Source: Pseudonocardia sp. TRM90224
Lineage (GTDB): Bacteria; Actinomycetota; Actinomycetes; Mycobacteriales; Pseudonocardiaceae
Length of the DNA stretch: 64,000 nt
Direction of reading: 5' to 3'
NCBI RefSeq assembly: GCF_021245725.1
Contig: NZ_JAJGSX010000009.1
Span: forward strand, 124,001 to 188,000
Positions 7,958 through 15,913 of the stretch are shown here, one piece after another (within the stretch, counting starts at the first letter, position 1; every line of letters begins with the position of its first letter). A program made the translations under genes and the position numbers. Under the pieces are notes generated by a model. It ran no database searches. It was not told the origin of the DNA and saw only the letters and a program-made list of their open reading frames with translations.

Positions 7958-8820
7958 GCAATCGGATCGGCGTCCACGCACTGGTCTGGGTGGGCGGAAC
8001 GGACCCCGCCGCGGTGCGGGAAGCGGTCGCGCGCAGCGCGGCGGCCGGCTACGACCTGCTGGAGCTCTCGCTGCACGACGCCGTCAACCTCGACACCGCC
8101 GCCGCGCGTGCCGAGCTGGAAGCGGCCGGGCTCGGCGTGGCGTGCTCGCGCGGGCTCGCGTTCGACGCCGACATCTCCAGCGCCGACCCCGCCGTCGTCG
8201 AGCGCGGCGCGCAGCTGCTGGCCGACTCGCTCGTGACGACCCGCGAGCTGGGCGGCACGCACCTCACCGGCGCGCTCTACAGCGCGCTCGGGAAGTACGG
8301 GGCGCCGCTGACCAGCGCGGGGCGGGCGAACGTCGTGCGGGTGCTGCGCGAGGTCGCCGCCGAGGCCGCGGGCCACGGCATGACGCTCGGGCTGGAGATC
8401 TGCAACCGGTACGAGACCAACGTGATCAACACGGCGCACGACGCGCTCGTGCTGGCCGACGACATCGGCGCCGACAACGTCACGATCCACCTCGACACCT
8501 ACCACATGAACATCGAGGAGGACGACCTCGTGCGGCCGGTGTACGAGGTCGGCGCGCGGCTCGGGTACGTCCACATCGGCGAGAACCACCGCGGCTACCT
8601 CGGCTCGGGGCATCTCGACTTCGGCGCGTTCTTCCACGCGCTCGCCGACATCGGGTACGGCGGGCCGATCACGTTCGAGTCGTTCTCCTCGGCCGTCGTC
8701 TCGCCAGGGCTCTCGAGCGACCTTGCCGTGTGGCGCAACCTGTGGTCGGACGGCGCGCACCTCGCCGAGCACGCCCGTGCGTTCATCGCGGGGCAGCTGG
8801 CGGCGAGCGCGCCCCGGTGA
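7954..8820 (+). CDS. sugar phosphate isomerase/epimerase, D-tagatose/D-allulose 3-epimerase-like
   Basis: A 288-residue TIM barrel of the AP-endonuclease-like superfamily. The metal ligands of ketose 3-epimerases are all visible and evenly placed: E148 (LGLEICNRYE), D181 (HLDTYHMN), H207 (YVHIGENHRG) and E242 (ITFESFSS). Each is four residues earlier than the ligands known for Pseudomonas cichorii D-tagatose 3-epimerase. It probably interconverts a free ketose at C3 after import. Position inside the transporter operon (overlaps on both sides) supports catabolism of a rare ketose. The exact sugar cannot be read. Confidence 0.82.
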   Translation: MSNRIGVHALVWVGGTDPAAVREAVARSAAAGYDLLELSLHDAVNLDTAAARAELEAAGLGVACSRGLAFDADISSADPAVVERGAQLLADSLVTTRELGGTHLTGALYSALGKYGAPLTSAGRANVVRVLREVAAEAAGHGMTLGLEICNRYETNVINTAHDALVLADDIGADNVTIHLDTYHMNIEEDDLVRPVYEVGARLGYVHIGENHRGYLGSGHLDFGAFFHALADIGYGGPITFESFSSAVVSPGLSSDLAVWRNLWSDGAHLAEHARAFIAGQLAASAPR

Positions 8821-9473
8821 CGGGCGCCCCGGTAACAGGGCTCGCAACGCTCGTCGAGCGGGCCGCCGCGCTCGCCGCCGGGCCTGGGCGGGCGGTGCTC
8901 GGGATCACCGGGAGCCCCGGCGCCGGCAAGTCGACGCTCGCCGCGGCGCTGCTGGCCCGGCTGCCGTGCGAGCTGGTGGCGCACGTGCCGATGGACGGCT
9001 TCCACCTCGCCGACGTCGCGCTGCGCGCGATCGGGCGGCTCGACGCGAAAGGAGCGCCCGACACGTTCGACGTCGGCGGGTACGTCGCGCTGCTGCGCCG
9101 CGTCCGAGCCGACGCCGAGGACGTGATCTACGCGCCGGCGTTCGAACGCGACCTGGAGCAGCCGATCGCCGGCTCGATCGCCGTGCCGCGCTCGGCCCGG
9201 CTGGTGATCACCGAAGGCAACTACCTGCTGCTGGGGACCGGCCCGTGGGCGCAGGTGCGCCCGGAGCTGTCGGAGGTGTGGTTCTGCGCGCCGCGGCCGG
9301 ATGTGCGGCTCGCGCAGCTCAGCGCGCGGCACGTCGCGTTCGGGAAGTCGCCCGACTTCGCCCGCGAGTGGGTGGCGGCCGTCGACGAGCCCAACGCCGA
9401 GCTGGTGGAGCCGACCCGCGCCCGCGCCGACCTCGTCGTCCCCGCGTCGGTGCTGGAAGGGCTCCCGACGTAG
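8817..9473 (+). CDS. P-loop sugar/nucleoside kinase, FrcK-like
   Basis: A 218-residue P-loop kinase of the uridine kinase/pantothenate kinase/FrcK group. Walker A is GSPGAGKST (32-40). It is followed by HVPMDGFHLADVAL with the family catalytic aspartate, then GAPDTFDVGGY, YAPAFERDLEQPI and a Walker B-like LVITEGNYLLL. It would phosphorylate the imported or epimerised sugar. The GTG at 8817 overlaps the epimerase stop. It is the last gene of the operon, which ends in two family A palindromes. Confidence 0.82.
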   Translation: MTGAPVTGLATLVERAAALAAGPGRAVLGITGSPGAGKSTLAAALLARLPCELVAHVPMDGFHLADVALRAIGRLDAKGAPDTFDVGGYVALLRRVRADAEDVIYAPAFERDLEQPIAGSIAVPRSARLVITEGNYLLLGTGPWAQVRPELSEVWFCAPRPDVRLAQLSARHVAFGKSPDFAREWVAAVDEPNAELVEPTRARADLVVPASVLEGLPT

Positions 9474-9477
9474 AAGT

Positions 9478-9606
9478 TGCCCACCGTTTTGCCAACCTGC
9501 ACACCCTTCGGCGTCTGCAAGTAGGCAAAACGGTGGGGAACTTCCCCATCGTTTTGGGCACATGCGCGCTGTTGGGGCGCGCATCCACCCAAAACGGTGG
9601 GGAAGT
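9478..9606. repeat. family A palindromes, tandem A1 plus inverted A2 (copies 2 and 3)
   Basis: Two hairpins are joined end to end behind the kinase gene. Copy 2 (about 9478-9541, type A1) has arms CCCACCGTTTTGCC.../...GGCAAAACGGTGGGG, with changes in the inner stem. Copy 3 (about 9542-9606, type A2) has inner arms in the opposite left-right order to the copies at 17979 and 29128, so it is inserted in reverse. It lies between convergent genes. Confidence 0.8.
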
Positions 9607-9643
9607 TCGCGGCCTCGGCTCAGGTGGGTGTTCGGGTATGCGG

Positions 9644-10780
9644 TCAGTGGTGGGCGGTGCGGTGGGCCGTGAGGACGTCCAGGCCGAAGTCGGCGACCGG
9701 GTCGCGCCACACGGCGTGCGCGTGGTTCGCGTCGTTCTGCGTGTTGTCGTACTCGACGAGCAGCCGCGGCGCCTGCAGCCGGTAGTAGTGCGGCTCGCCC
9801 GGGACGGTCGAGCCGGCCCACGCGAAGTGCACGCCGTCGAGCTCGTCCGCCTCCGTGTAGCGGTGCAGCGGCGACGCACCTGCCGGCACCCGCCCGAGGT
9901 ACGTCGACAACAACGCCTGCAGCAGCTCGCGCTGCCCGGCATCGAGGTCGGCGGCCGGCACGCCCTTCGGCGTCGCCGTCAGCGCGATCACCTCGTGGTC
10001 GTCGCGGGTGTAGCGGCTGGCCGCCGCGAGCGCGTCGCTGGAGGCCTGCAGCCGGTCGCGCTCGCCCGGGTCGGCGAACGTGCCGCGCCAGATGCCGGTC
10101 AGCGGGATCAGCTCGTCGCCGTCGCCGATCCGGCTGCGGTTGCCCCCGACGATGTCCGACGGCGCACGCGGCAGCAGCACCGCCCGCGCCGCGAGCGCGT
10201 CGTCGAGCGAGCGCACCAGCTCGCGCGCGATGTCCTCGGTGGCGCCGAGCAGGCGCAGCTGCCCGCCGAGCAGCGGTGCCGTCGCGGGGTTGGTGCCGAT
10301 GAAGCAGGGGGTCGTCGCGGCCAGCTCGCCGTCGACGACGAGGTTGTTCAGCGAGACGTGGTGCCCGCCGAACCGCCACCCCCAAGGCGCGGCCCCACCC
10401 GGCTCACCGAAGACCCGCAGGTAGTAGAGGCCGGGGTCGCGGCCGCGCTCGCGGCCCATCCGCGAGCCGAAGCCCTCGACCCGGTCGAGCACGTTCTCCA
10501 GCCCGATCACCGACGCCACCGTCGTGAAGCCCGCCTCCGACAGCCCGCTCGCGACGAGCTTCATCGCGAGCTGCTGCTGCGCCGGCCGCTGCTGGTGCGA
10601 TGTCAGCCCGCCGTGGTCGGTGGGGGTGTAGAACCAGCGCCGCCGCTCCTCGTCCGTCGCGTCGTCGGAGGGCCCGGCGCCGACCGCGATCGTCCGCTGG
10701 TCCGCCGAGAGCGAGTCGATCCAGTTCCGCGCGGCGTCCGCCATCTCCGCCGCCACCTGCCGAGCACCGTCACGTCCCAT
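9644..10780 (-). CDS. DUF3500 domain-containing protein
   Basis: A 378-residue protein with the DUF3500 signature: WFYTPTDHGGLTSHQQRPAQ, GLYYLRVFGEP, WGWRFGGHHVSLNNLV and the final stretch RLLVEYDNTQNDANHAHAVW. Several conserved His and Asn residues suggest a metal-dependent enzyme, but the reaction is not established for the family. No signal peptide is seen. A TAAGGT box (10787-10792) sits 6 nt before the ATG, so it is a leaderless monocistron. It shares no pathway clue with its neighbours. Confidence 0.85.
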   Translation of the reverse strand: MGRDGARQVAAEMADAARNWIDSLSADQRTIAVGAGPSDDATDEERRRWFYTPTDHGGLTSHQQRPAQQQLAMKLVASGLSEAGFTTVASVIGLENVLDRVEGFGSRMGRERGRDPGLYYLRVFGEPGGAAPWGWRFGGHHVSLNNLVVDGELAATTPCFIGTNPATAPLLGGQLRLLGATEDIARELVRSLDDALAARAVLLPRAPSDIVGGNRSRIGDGDELIPLTGIWRGTFADPGERDRLQASSDALAAASRYTRDDHEVIALTATPKGVPAADLDAGQRELLQALLSTYLGRVPAGASPLHRYTEADELDGVHFAWAGSTVPGEPHYYRLQAPRLLVEYDNTQNDANHAHAVWRDPVADFGLDVLTAHRTAHH

Positions 10781-10885
10781 GCCCCGACCTTAGGCTGCGA
10801 TCGACGCGAGGCCGGGCATCCGTCCCGCGCACCCGAGTCCGCAAATTCGCTGGCCTCGCCGTGACGGCGTCGAGACCATCGAAAG

Positions 10886-11812
10886 ATGCGGCTCGAGGAC
10901 GCGGCACAGGCATGGCGTGATGATGGATTCGCAGTCTTGCCCGGCTACCTGTCCGCGGAGGATCTTGCACCGGCTGTGGATGAGCTGGAGCTGTGCTTCC
11001 CCTCCGCCGACGGGTTCCACAGCGGGTCGGACCCGCGGCGGGACCGGTTCGTGAGCGATGAGTTCGACGGCATCGACACCTTCCCGTTCGCCAGCCTCCA
11101 GCTGAGCCTGCTCGCGGTGCACCCGAAGATCCTCGATCTCGCTGCGTCGCTCCTGGGCGAGGACCAGCGCCTCTACTCGGCGGAGGCGTGGGCGAAGTAC
11201 ACCGGCGCCACCGAGTACGACCAGTGGTTGCACCGCGACTACCTCATCCACACGATGCTCGTCCCGAGCGACGCGACGGCGTTCCGGCAGCTGGAGCTGT
11301 TCGTCTACCTCGTCGACGTCCCTGACGACCTCGGCCCGCCACATCTCGTGTCGACACGGCACACCGCAGATCTGCCGGTCCTGCCGAACTGGTATCCCCG
11401 GTCGGACGTCGAGGCGACCGGCGACCGATTCGTGGCCAGCACCGGTCGGCCGGACCTCTACGAGGCCGAGGTATCAGCGGCCGGACCTGCCGGCACCGTG
11501 GTCGCCTTCACCCCTGACACGGTGCACCGCGGCACGGCGCTGACCCGGCCGGGCGGAGCTCGCTACTCCATGCATCTGAGTTACCGGACCGCTGTCGCCG
11601 AGTGGGCGCAGCGGAAGGGCTGGCCCGACCGCAGCCACGACGCGGCCTGGTACCGCTTCGTGGACGAGGCGACCCCGCGCCAGCTCGCCGTGCTCGGATT
11701 CCCGCCACCCGGCCATCCGTTCTGGACACCCGCCACCTTGTCCGCGGTCGCGCTCCGATATCCCGGTCTCGATCTCGGGCCGTGGCGGGAACCCCTCGAA
11801 CCACATCGGTGA
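10886..11812 (+). CDS. phytanoyl-CoA dioxygenase (PhyH) family protein
   Basis: A 308-residue non-haem Fe(II)/2-oxoglutarate oxygenase. The iron triad is H116 and D118 (WLHRDY) with H214 (TVHRGTA), and R226 is placed to bind 2-oxoglutarate. Such enzymes hydroxylate or halogenate small molecules or lipids. The substrate is unknown. It diverges from the DUF3500 gene (105 bp apart) and converges on a small unknown gene. The start at 10886 is the first ATG and has a weak GAAAG in front. Confidence 0.82.
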   Translation: MRLEDAAQAWRDDGFAVLPGYLSAEDLAPAVDELELCFPSADGFHSGSDPRRDRFVSDEFDGIDTFPFASLQLSLLAVHPKILDLAASLLGEDQRLYSAEAWAKYTGATEYDQWLHRDYLIHTMLVPSDATAFRQLELFVYLVDVPDDLGPPHLVSTRHTADLPVLPNWYPRSDVEATGDRFVASTGRPDLYEAEVSAAGPAGTVVAFTPDTVHRGTALTRPGGARYSMHLSYRTAVAEWAQRKGWPDRSHDAAWYRFVDEATPRQLAVLGFPPPGHPFWTPATLSAVALRYPGLDLGPWREPLEPHR

Positions 11813-11827
11813 GCTGCGATCGGCTCG

Positions 11828-12070
11828 TCAGGCCTCCGGCCACCGCTCGTGCCCCAGCACCCCCGGGGCGCGGCCGAGGCGGATGTCGCAGCGGATGCGG
11901 CCGGGTTCGATGCCGGTGAGCTCGGCGATGAGCGAGCGGGCGGCGTCGTCGGCCTCCGGCATCGCCAGCACGCTGGTCGCGGCCTCGATCTCCGGTACGT
12001 AGAGCACGAGCCGGCGTTCCGCGAGCCACGCGAGGACCTCGAAGGTCCGCGCCTGGTCGGTGGCCGCCAC
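11828..12070 (-). CDS. small protein of unknown function (80 aa)
   Basis: Not recognised. The protein is mildly acidic and helical in appearance. It starts AATDQARTFEVLAWLAERRL and ends RLGRAPGVLGHERWPEA, with no signal peptide or membrane segment. That it is a real gene is supported by the GTG at 12070 with TACCGT (12078-12083) 7 nt upstream, the leaderless arrangement used elsewhere here. It lies just behind the penicillin-binding protein gene's end and converges on the PhyH gene with a 15-bp gap. Confidence 0.6.
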   Translation of the reverse strand: MAATDQARTFEVLAWLAERRLVLYVPEIEAATSVLAMPEADDAARSLIAELTGIEPGRIRCDIRLGRAPGVLGHERWPEA

Positions 12071-12097
12071 GACGTCAACGGTAGCGGCGCGGGCAGC

Positions 12098-14452
12098 TCA
12101 ACCGCAGGGGTTCGCGACCGTGCATTCCTGGCCTTCCGACGAGGATCGCTCCGGCTGCCGGGTCTCCTCGTCGCTGTCGCCGGCCTCACCGGTGGGTGTG
12201 GGCTCGGAGGACCTGGTCGTGGGCGTCGCCGAGCCGGACCGCTGCGGGGACGGACGATCGGTGGGTGGGACGCCCGACGGCGCCGGTTCGCCGCTCGGGT
12301 CCGGCGTCGGTCCCGCGGACGGCCCAGCGGACGGCCCCGCGCTCCCGGGCTCCGGCTCGTCCCGCACCGGCGCCTCGCCGATCGGCCGGAACGGCGCGAA
12401 CTGCTCGACCGGCTGGGCGTCGTGCACCTCGACCATGAACTCCTTCCACGCCTCACCCGGGAGGCTCTTGCCCGTGATGGGCCGGCCGCTCGCCGTGCGG
12501 ATCGGGGTGTTCATGTCGGTGCCCATCCACACCGACGTCGAGACGAGCGGCGTGTAGCCGGCCATCCAGGCGTCGTTGTTCTCGCCCTCGAACCGCGACT
12601 CGACCGTCCCGGTCTTCGCCGCGACGGGCCGCCCACCCGGTAGCGCGAGCCCGTCGCGCGCGGCGACGTCGAGCATCGTCTCGGTGACGTTGCGGGCGAC
12701 GCGTTCCTCGAACCGGCGCTCGCCGTGCGTGTTCGCCTCGTACAGGACCACCCCGTCGGCGGTGACGATCGAGGAGACGATGTGCGGCTCGCGCCACACC
12801 CCGCCGGCGGCGAGCGTGGCGTAGGCCGACGCCATCTCGAACGTCGTGACCTCCTTGTTGCCCAGCGCGATGCCCTCGGTGGGGTCGTCGAGCGGCGACT
12901 TGATCCCGGCGAGGCGCGCGGCCTCGGCCACCGATTCCGGTCCGACCTGCTTGGCGAGGGTGTTGAACACGACGTTGTTGGAGATCGTCATGGCCTGCTT
13001 GAGGTCGCAGCGGCCGCAGTCGGCGCCGTCGGCGTTGCGCAGCCCCGGCATCTCGGTGCCGTTGAACGTCTTGCCGAGCCCGACCGGCGGGTCCCGCTGC
13101 AGCCCGGCAAGCACGACGAACGGTTTGAACGTCGAGCCGGCCAGCCGGGGAGCCCGCGCGTAGTCGAGGCCGTGGCCGTTGTCGCCGCCGTAATAGGCGA
13201 GCACGCCGCCGGTCGCGGGATCGATCGCGACGAGCGAGCTGCGCAGGTTGACCGGCTGGCCGGTGAGCGCGTCGTGCGCGGCGTCGACGGCCTGCCGCTG
13301 GCGCAGCGGGTCGATCGTCGTAGTGATCTGCAGACCGCCCTGCGCGAGCACCTGCTCGGGGAGGCCGAGGTCCTCCAGCTCGCGGGTGACCGCCGTGACG
13401 ATGTGCCCGTTGCTGTCGGCCGGGACGCCACCCGCCGTCGGCTTCCGCGGGACCGTCGGCGGGAACCGCACGTCCTTGCGCTCCTGCGGCGCGAGCCAGC
13501 CCTGGGCGACCATCCCGTCGAGCACGAACGTCCAGCGCTGCACCGCCCGCTCCGGGCTCACCGCGGGATCCCACCGGGACGGCGACTGGATCACCCCGGC
13601 CAGCAGCGCAGCCTCGCTCGGGGTGAGCCGCTCGACGTTCTTGCCGAAGTAGGCCTGGCTCGCGGCCTGGATGCCGTACGCGCCCCGGCCGAAGTAGATC
13701 GTGTTGAGGTAGTCGCCGAGGATCTCGTCCTTGGTGCGCTCCTGCGAGACCTTGACGGCGAGCACGACCTCCTTGAACTTGCGCCAGAGCGTCTGCTCGT
13801 CACCGACCAACGCCTTCTTGACGTACTGCTGGGTGATCGTGGAGCCGCCGCCTTGCCCGCCGCGCAGCTGGTTCCACACCGCTCGCGCGATGCCGGTGAG
13901 GTCGAATCCGGGGTTGGAGTAGAAGGTGCGGTCCTCCGCGGCGAGCACGGCGTCGCGCACGACCTGCGGGACGGCCTCGATCGCCACCTTCGTCCGGTTG
14001 CCCGATTCCGGGACGAGCCGCGTCAACGGTGAGCCGTCGGTGAACGCGACGGTCGCGACCTGGTTGTTCACGGCGTCGTCCGGGCTGGGCACCGAGAGGA
14101 AGAGGTAACCCAGGGTGAACGCCAGGACGGGCGTGAGCACCGCTGACCCGGTGGACCAGAGGACGGTGCGGACGAGGATGCGGCGGCGCCGCGCGCGTTG
14201 GTGGGCCGGCGAGAGCGCGGGCCGGGAGCGGGGCGCCCGGGCCCACCGCCGCCGGTTCGGGGCGATCACCGGGATCGGTTCGGTCGGCTCCAGCGCCCGG
14301 TGCCGGGCCGGCTCGTCCGAACGCCGCTTCGGGGTGTGCCACCAGCCGACACCCGTCGGGTGCGGGCCGCGACGGGAGCGTTGCACGGGCAGGTGCGGAC
14401 GCTGGTCCCCGCTGCGGGGACGGGGTGCGCGTGTCGTGTCTGCGCCGTTCAA
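12098..14452 (-). CDS. class A penicillin-binding protein (glycosyltransferase/transpeptidase), PonA-like
   Basis: About 784 residues: a basic cytoplasmic tail (1-92), one membrane segment (about 95-119), glycosyltransferase GT51 (about 135-310) and transpeptidase (about 375-640). Motifs are catalytic E173 in AAEDRTFYSNPGFD, GGSTITQQYVKK (202-213), S440-T-F-K443, S491-N-N493 and K613-T-G. The C-terminal tail is rich in Ser, Pro and Gly with a triple SAGP repeat, probably spanning the wall. It polymerises and cross-links peptidoglycan. The TTG at 14452 is preferred because GGAGGTGAG lies at 14459-14467. GTG 14479 in the same frame lacks a ribosome site. A TTGACA at 14497-14502 would start transcription close to that site. 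Confidence 0.88.
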   Translation of the reverse strand: MNGADTTRAPRPRSGDQRPHLPVQRSRRGPHPTGVGWWHTPKRRSDEPARHRALEPTEPIPVIAPNRRRWARAPRSRPALSPAHQRARRRRILVRTVLWSTGSAVLTPVLAFTLGYLFLSVPSPDDAVNNQVATVAFTDGSPLTRLVPESGNRTKVAIEAVPQVVRDAVLAAEDRTFYSNPGFDLTGIARAVWNQLRGGQGGGSTITQQYVKKALVGDEQTLWRKFKEVVLAVKVSQERTKDEILGDYLNTIYFGRGAYGIQAASQAYFGKNVERLTPSEAALLAGVIQSPSRWDPAVSPERAVQRWTFVLDGMVAQGWLAPQERKDVRFPPTVPRKPTAGGVPADSNGHIVTAVTRELEDLGLPEQVLAQGGLQITTTIDPLRQRQAVDAAHDALTGQPVNLRSSLVAIDPATGGVLAYYGGDNGHGLDYARAPRLAGSTFKPFVVLAGLQRDPPVGLGKTFNGTEMPGLRNADGADCGRCDLKQAMTISNNVVFNTLAKQVGPESVAEAARLAGIKSPLDDPTEGIALGNKEVTTFEMASAYATLAAGGVWREPHIVSSIVTADGVVLYEANTHGERRFEERVARNVTETMLDVAARDGLALPGGRPVAAKTGTVESRFEGENNDAWMAGYTPLVSTSVWMGTDMNTPIRTASGRPITGKSLPGEAWKEFMVEVHDAQPVEQFAPFRPIGEAPVRDEPEPGSAGPSAGPSAGPTPDPSGEPAPSGVPPTDRPSPQRSGSATPTTRSSEPTPTGEAGDSDEETRQPERSSSEGQECTVANPCG

Positions 14453-14718
14453 ACCCGACTCACCTCCCTCACCGTTCACGTGCTGTCGACCCAACGTGTC
14501 AACCGCGGGTGGCGGTATGGCAGAGCGCACGACATCACCCGATGGGCGGGCGCGAGGCGTCCTCGGATCGGTGTGAGGTCCGAAACCATGCACGCTCCGT
14601 AGTTGCTCTCCGCCGGACGGCCTATCGGCCGGCGAGACCCAGCGATACCGCACGCGGCATCGACCAAGTGGCGGAGCATACTGCGCCATTCGGAGCAGCA
14701 AAGCGGACCCCGATGACC
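14453..14718. other. leader of the penicillin-binding protein gene; otherwise no gene seen
   Basis: Apart from the TTGACA (minus strand, 14497-14502) and Shine-Dalgarno of the downstream gene, nothing is recognised. Open frames here lack conserved protein features. Confidence 0.4.
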
Positions 14719-14779
14719 GTCGACAACGACGTTCCGGCTATATGTGAGCGCTCACAACAGCCAAAAGGTCGTTGTCGAC
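14719..14779. repeat. family C palindrome (copy 1) with lac-operator-like core
   Basis: Outer arms GTCGACAACGAC (14719-14730) and GTCGTTGTCGAC (14768-14779) enclose imperfect inner arms and the 14-bp perfect palindrome TGTGAGCGCTCACA (14743-14756). It lies about 10 nt behind the stop of the flavin oxidoreductase gene. Confidence 0.8.
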
Positions 14780-14789
14780 GGCGTCGACG

Positions 14790-15779
14790 TCAGGCGACGG
14801 GTGCGGTGGCCATCGCCTCGGCGAGCAGCTCGTACGAGCGGATGCGGTCGACGCCGTCGTGCGTGCTCGTCACGACCATCAGCTCGGCGACACCGGTGCG
14901 TCCCACCAGCTCCTCGACGCCCGCGCGGACGGTGTCCGGCCCACCGATGATCTGCCCGGCGAGCCGCTGCTCGACGAAGAACCGCTCCTCGGCCGTGTAC
15001 GGGTGGTCGGCGGCTTCCTCCGGTGTCGGCACGAGGCCGGGGCGGCCCTGGCGCAGCCGCAGGAACTGCAGCGCACCCGGCATCGCGAGCCGCTGCGCCT
15101 CCTCGTCGGTCGGGGCGGCCAGCACCGAAGCGGCGATCATGGCGTAGGGCTCGGCCAGTAGCGGCGACGGGCGGAACGTCTCGCGGTAGAGCGCGAGGGC
15201 CGGCATGGTGTTCTCGCTGCTGAAGTGGTGCGCGAACGCGAACGGGAGGCCGAGCAGGCCGGCCAGCTGGGCGCTGTAGCCGCTGGAGCCGAGCAGCCAC
15301 ATCTCGGGCTTCTGCCCGCCCGCGGGGACGGCGACGACCGGGCCGTCGCCGCGGAAGTAGGCCGAGAGCTCGGATAGCTGCTCGGGGAAGTCGTCGGCGC
15401 CCAGCGGCTCGGTGCCGCGGCGCAGCGCGCGGGCGGTGCGCGGGTCGGTGCCGGGCGCGCGGCCGATGCCGAGGTCGATCCGGCCGGGGTGCAGCGCGTC
15501 GAGCGTCCCGAACTGCTCGGCGATCACCAGCGGCTGGTGGTTGGGCAGCATCACCCCGCCCGACCCGACCCGGATCCGCGACGACGCGGCGGCGAGGTGC
15601 GCGATCAGCACGGCGGGCGACGAGCTGGCGATGCCCGGCATGCCGTGGTGCTCGGCCACCCAGTAGCGGCGGAAACCGAGCTCGTCGGCGCGGCGGACCA
15701 GCGCCGTGCTCGTGGCGAGCGCGGCCGTGGCCGTCGAACCGGAACCGATGGGGACGAGGTCGAGCACGGAGAGAGGCAC
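14790..15779 (-). CDS. LLM class flavin-dependent oxidoreductase
   Basis: A 329-residue luciferase-like TIM barrel of the bacterial alkanal-monooxygenase-like (MsnO8/YhbW-like) group. It starts [20 protein letters not shown], then [29 protein letters not shown] and [12 protein letters not shown], all standard for the group. It would use FMNH2 (or F420) with an unknown substrate. The GTG at 15779 is chosen because homologous N-termini begin at PLSVLDL. An in-frame ATG at 15827 would add 16 residues. It diverges from thrS. Confidence 0.86.
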   Translation of the reverse strand: MPLSVLDLVPIGSGSTATAALATSTALVRRADELGFRRYWVAEHHGMPGIASSSPAVLIAHLAAASSRIRVGSGGVMLPNHQPLVIAEQFGTLDALHPGRIDLGIGRAPGTDPRTARALRRGTEPLGADDFPEQLSELSAYFRGDGPVVAVPAGGQKPEMWLLGSSGYSAQLAGLLGLPFAFAHHFSSENTMPALALYRETFRPSPLLAEPYAMIAASVLAAPTDEEAQRLAMPGALQFLRLRQGRPGLVPTPEEAADHPYTAEERFFVEQRLAGQIIGGPDTVRAGVEELVGRTGVAELMVVTSTHDGVDRIRSYELLAEAMATAPVA

Positions 15780-15854
15780 CACGAGGGGTGCAACCGCGGC
15801 ACCGACCGGGATCTTCCCGGGGAGCACCGCCGGTAAGTCGGTCGCGCACCGGTC

Positions 15855-15860
15855 GTAGCA
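15855..15860 (+). promoter_or_regulatory. putative -10 of thrS
   Basis: TAGCAT about 54 nt before the thrS start. It would give a leader of about 47 nt that includes GGAGG at 15903-15907. No T-box fold was recognised. Confidence 0.35.
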
Positions 15861-15913
15861 TTTCGAGCACAGCTACACAACCCGTTGGCAGCTCAACCCA
15901 CTGGAGGCACCCC

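Noticed and set aside
12098..14452. Asn instead of His in the glycosyltransferase motif (EDRTFYSNPGFD)
   Set aside because: The same SN-GFD form is common in actinobacterial class A penicillin-binding proteins. The catalytic Glu is kept.
14743..14756. A functional lac operator controlling a nearby gene
   Set aside because: It lies behind a gene inside a repeat hairpin. No LacI-family gene or sugar gene is adjacent.
15860..15913. T-box riboswitch upstream of thrS
   Set aside because: The leader is only about 50 nt, too short for a T-box, and no specifier loop or T-box sequence is seen.
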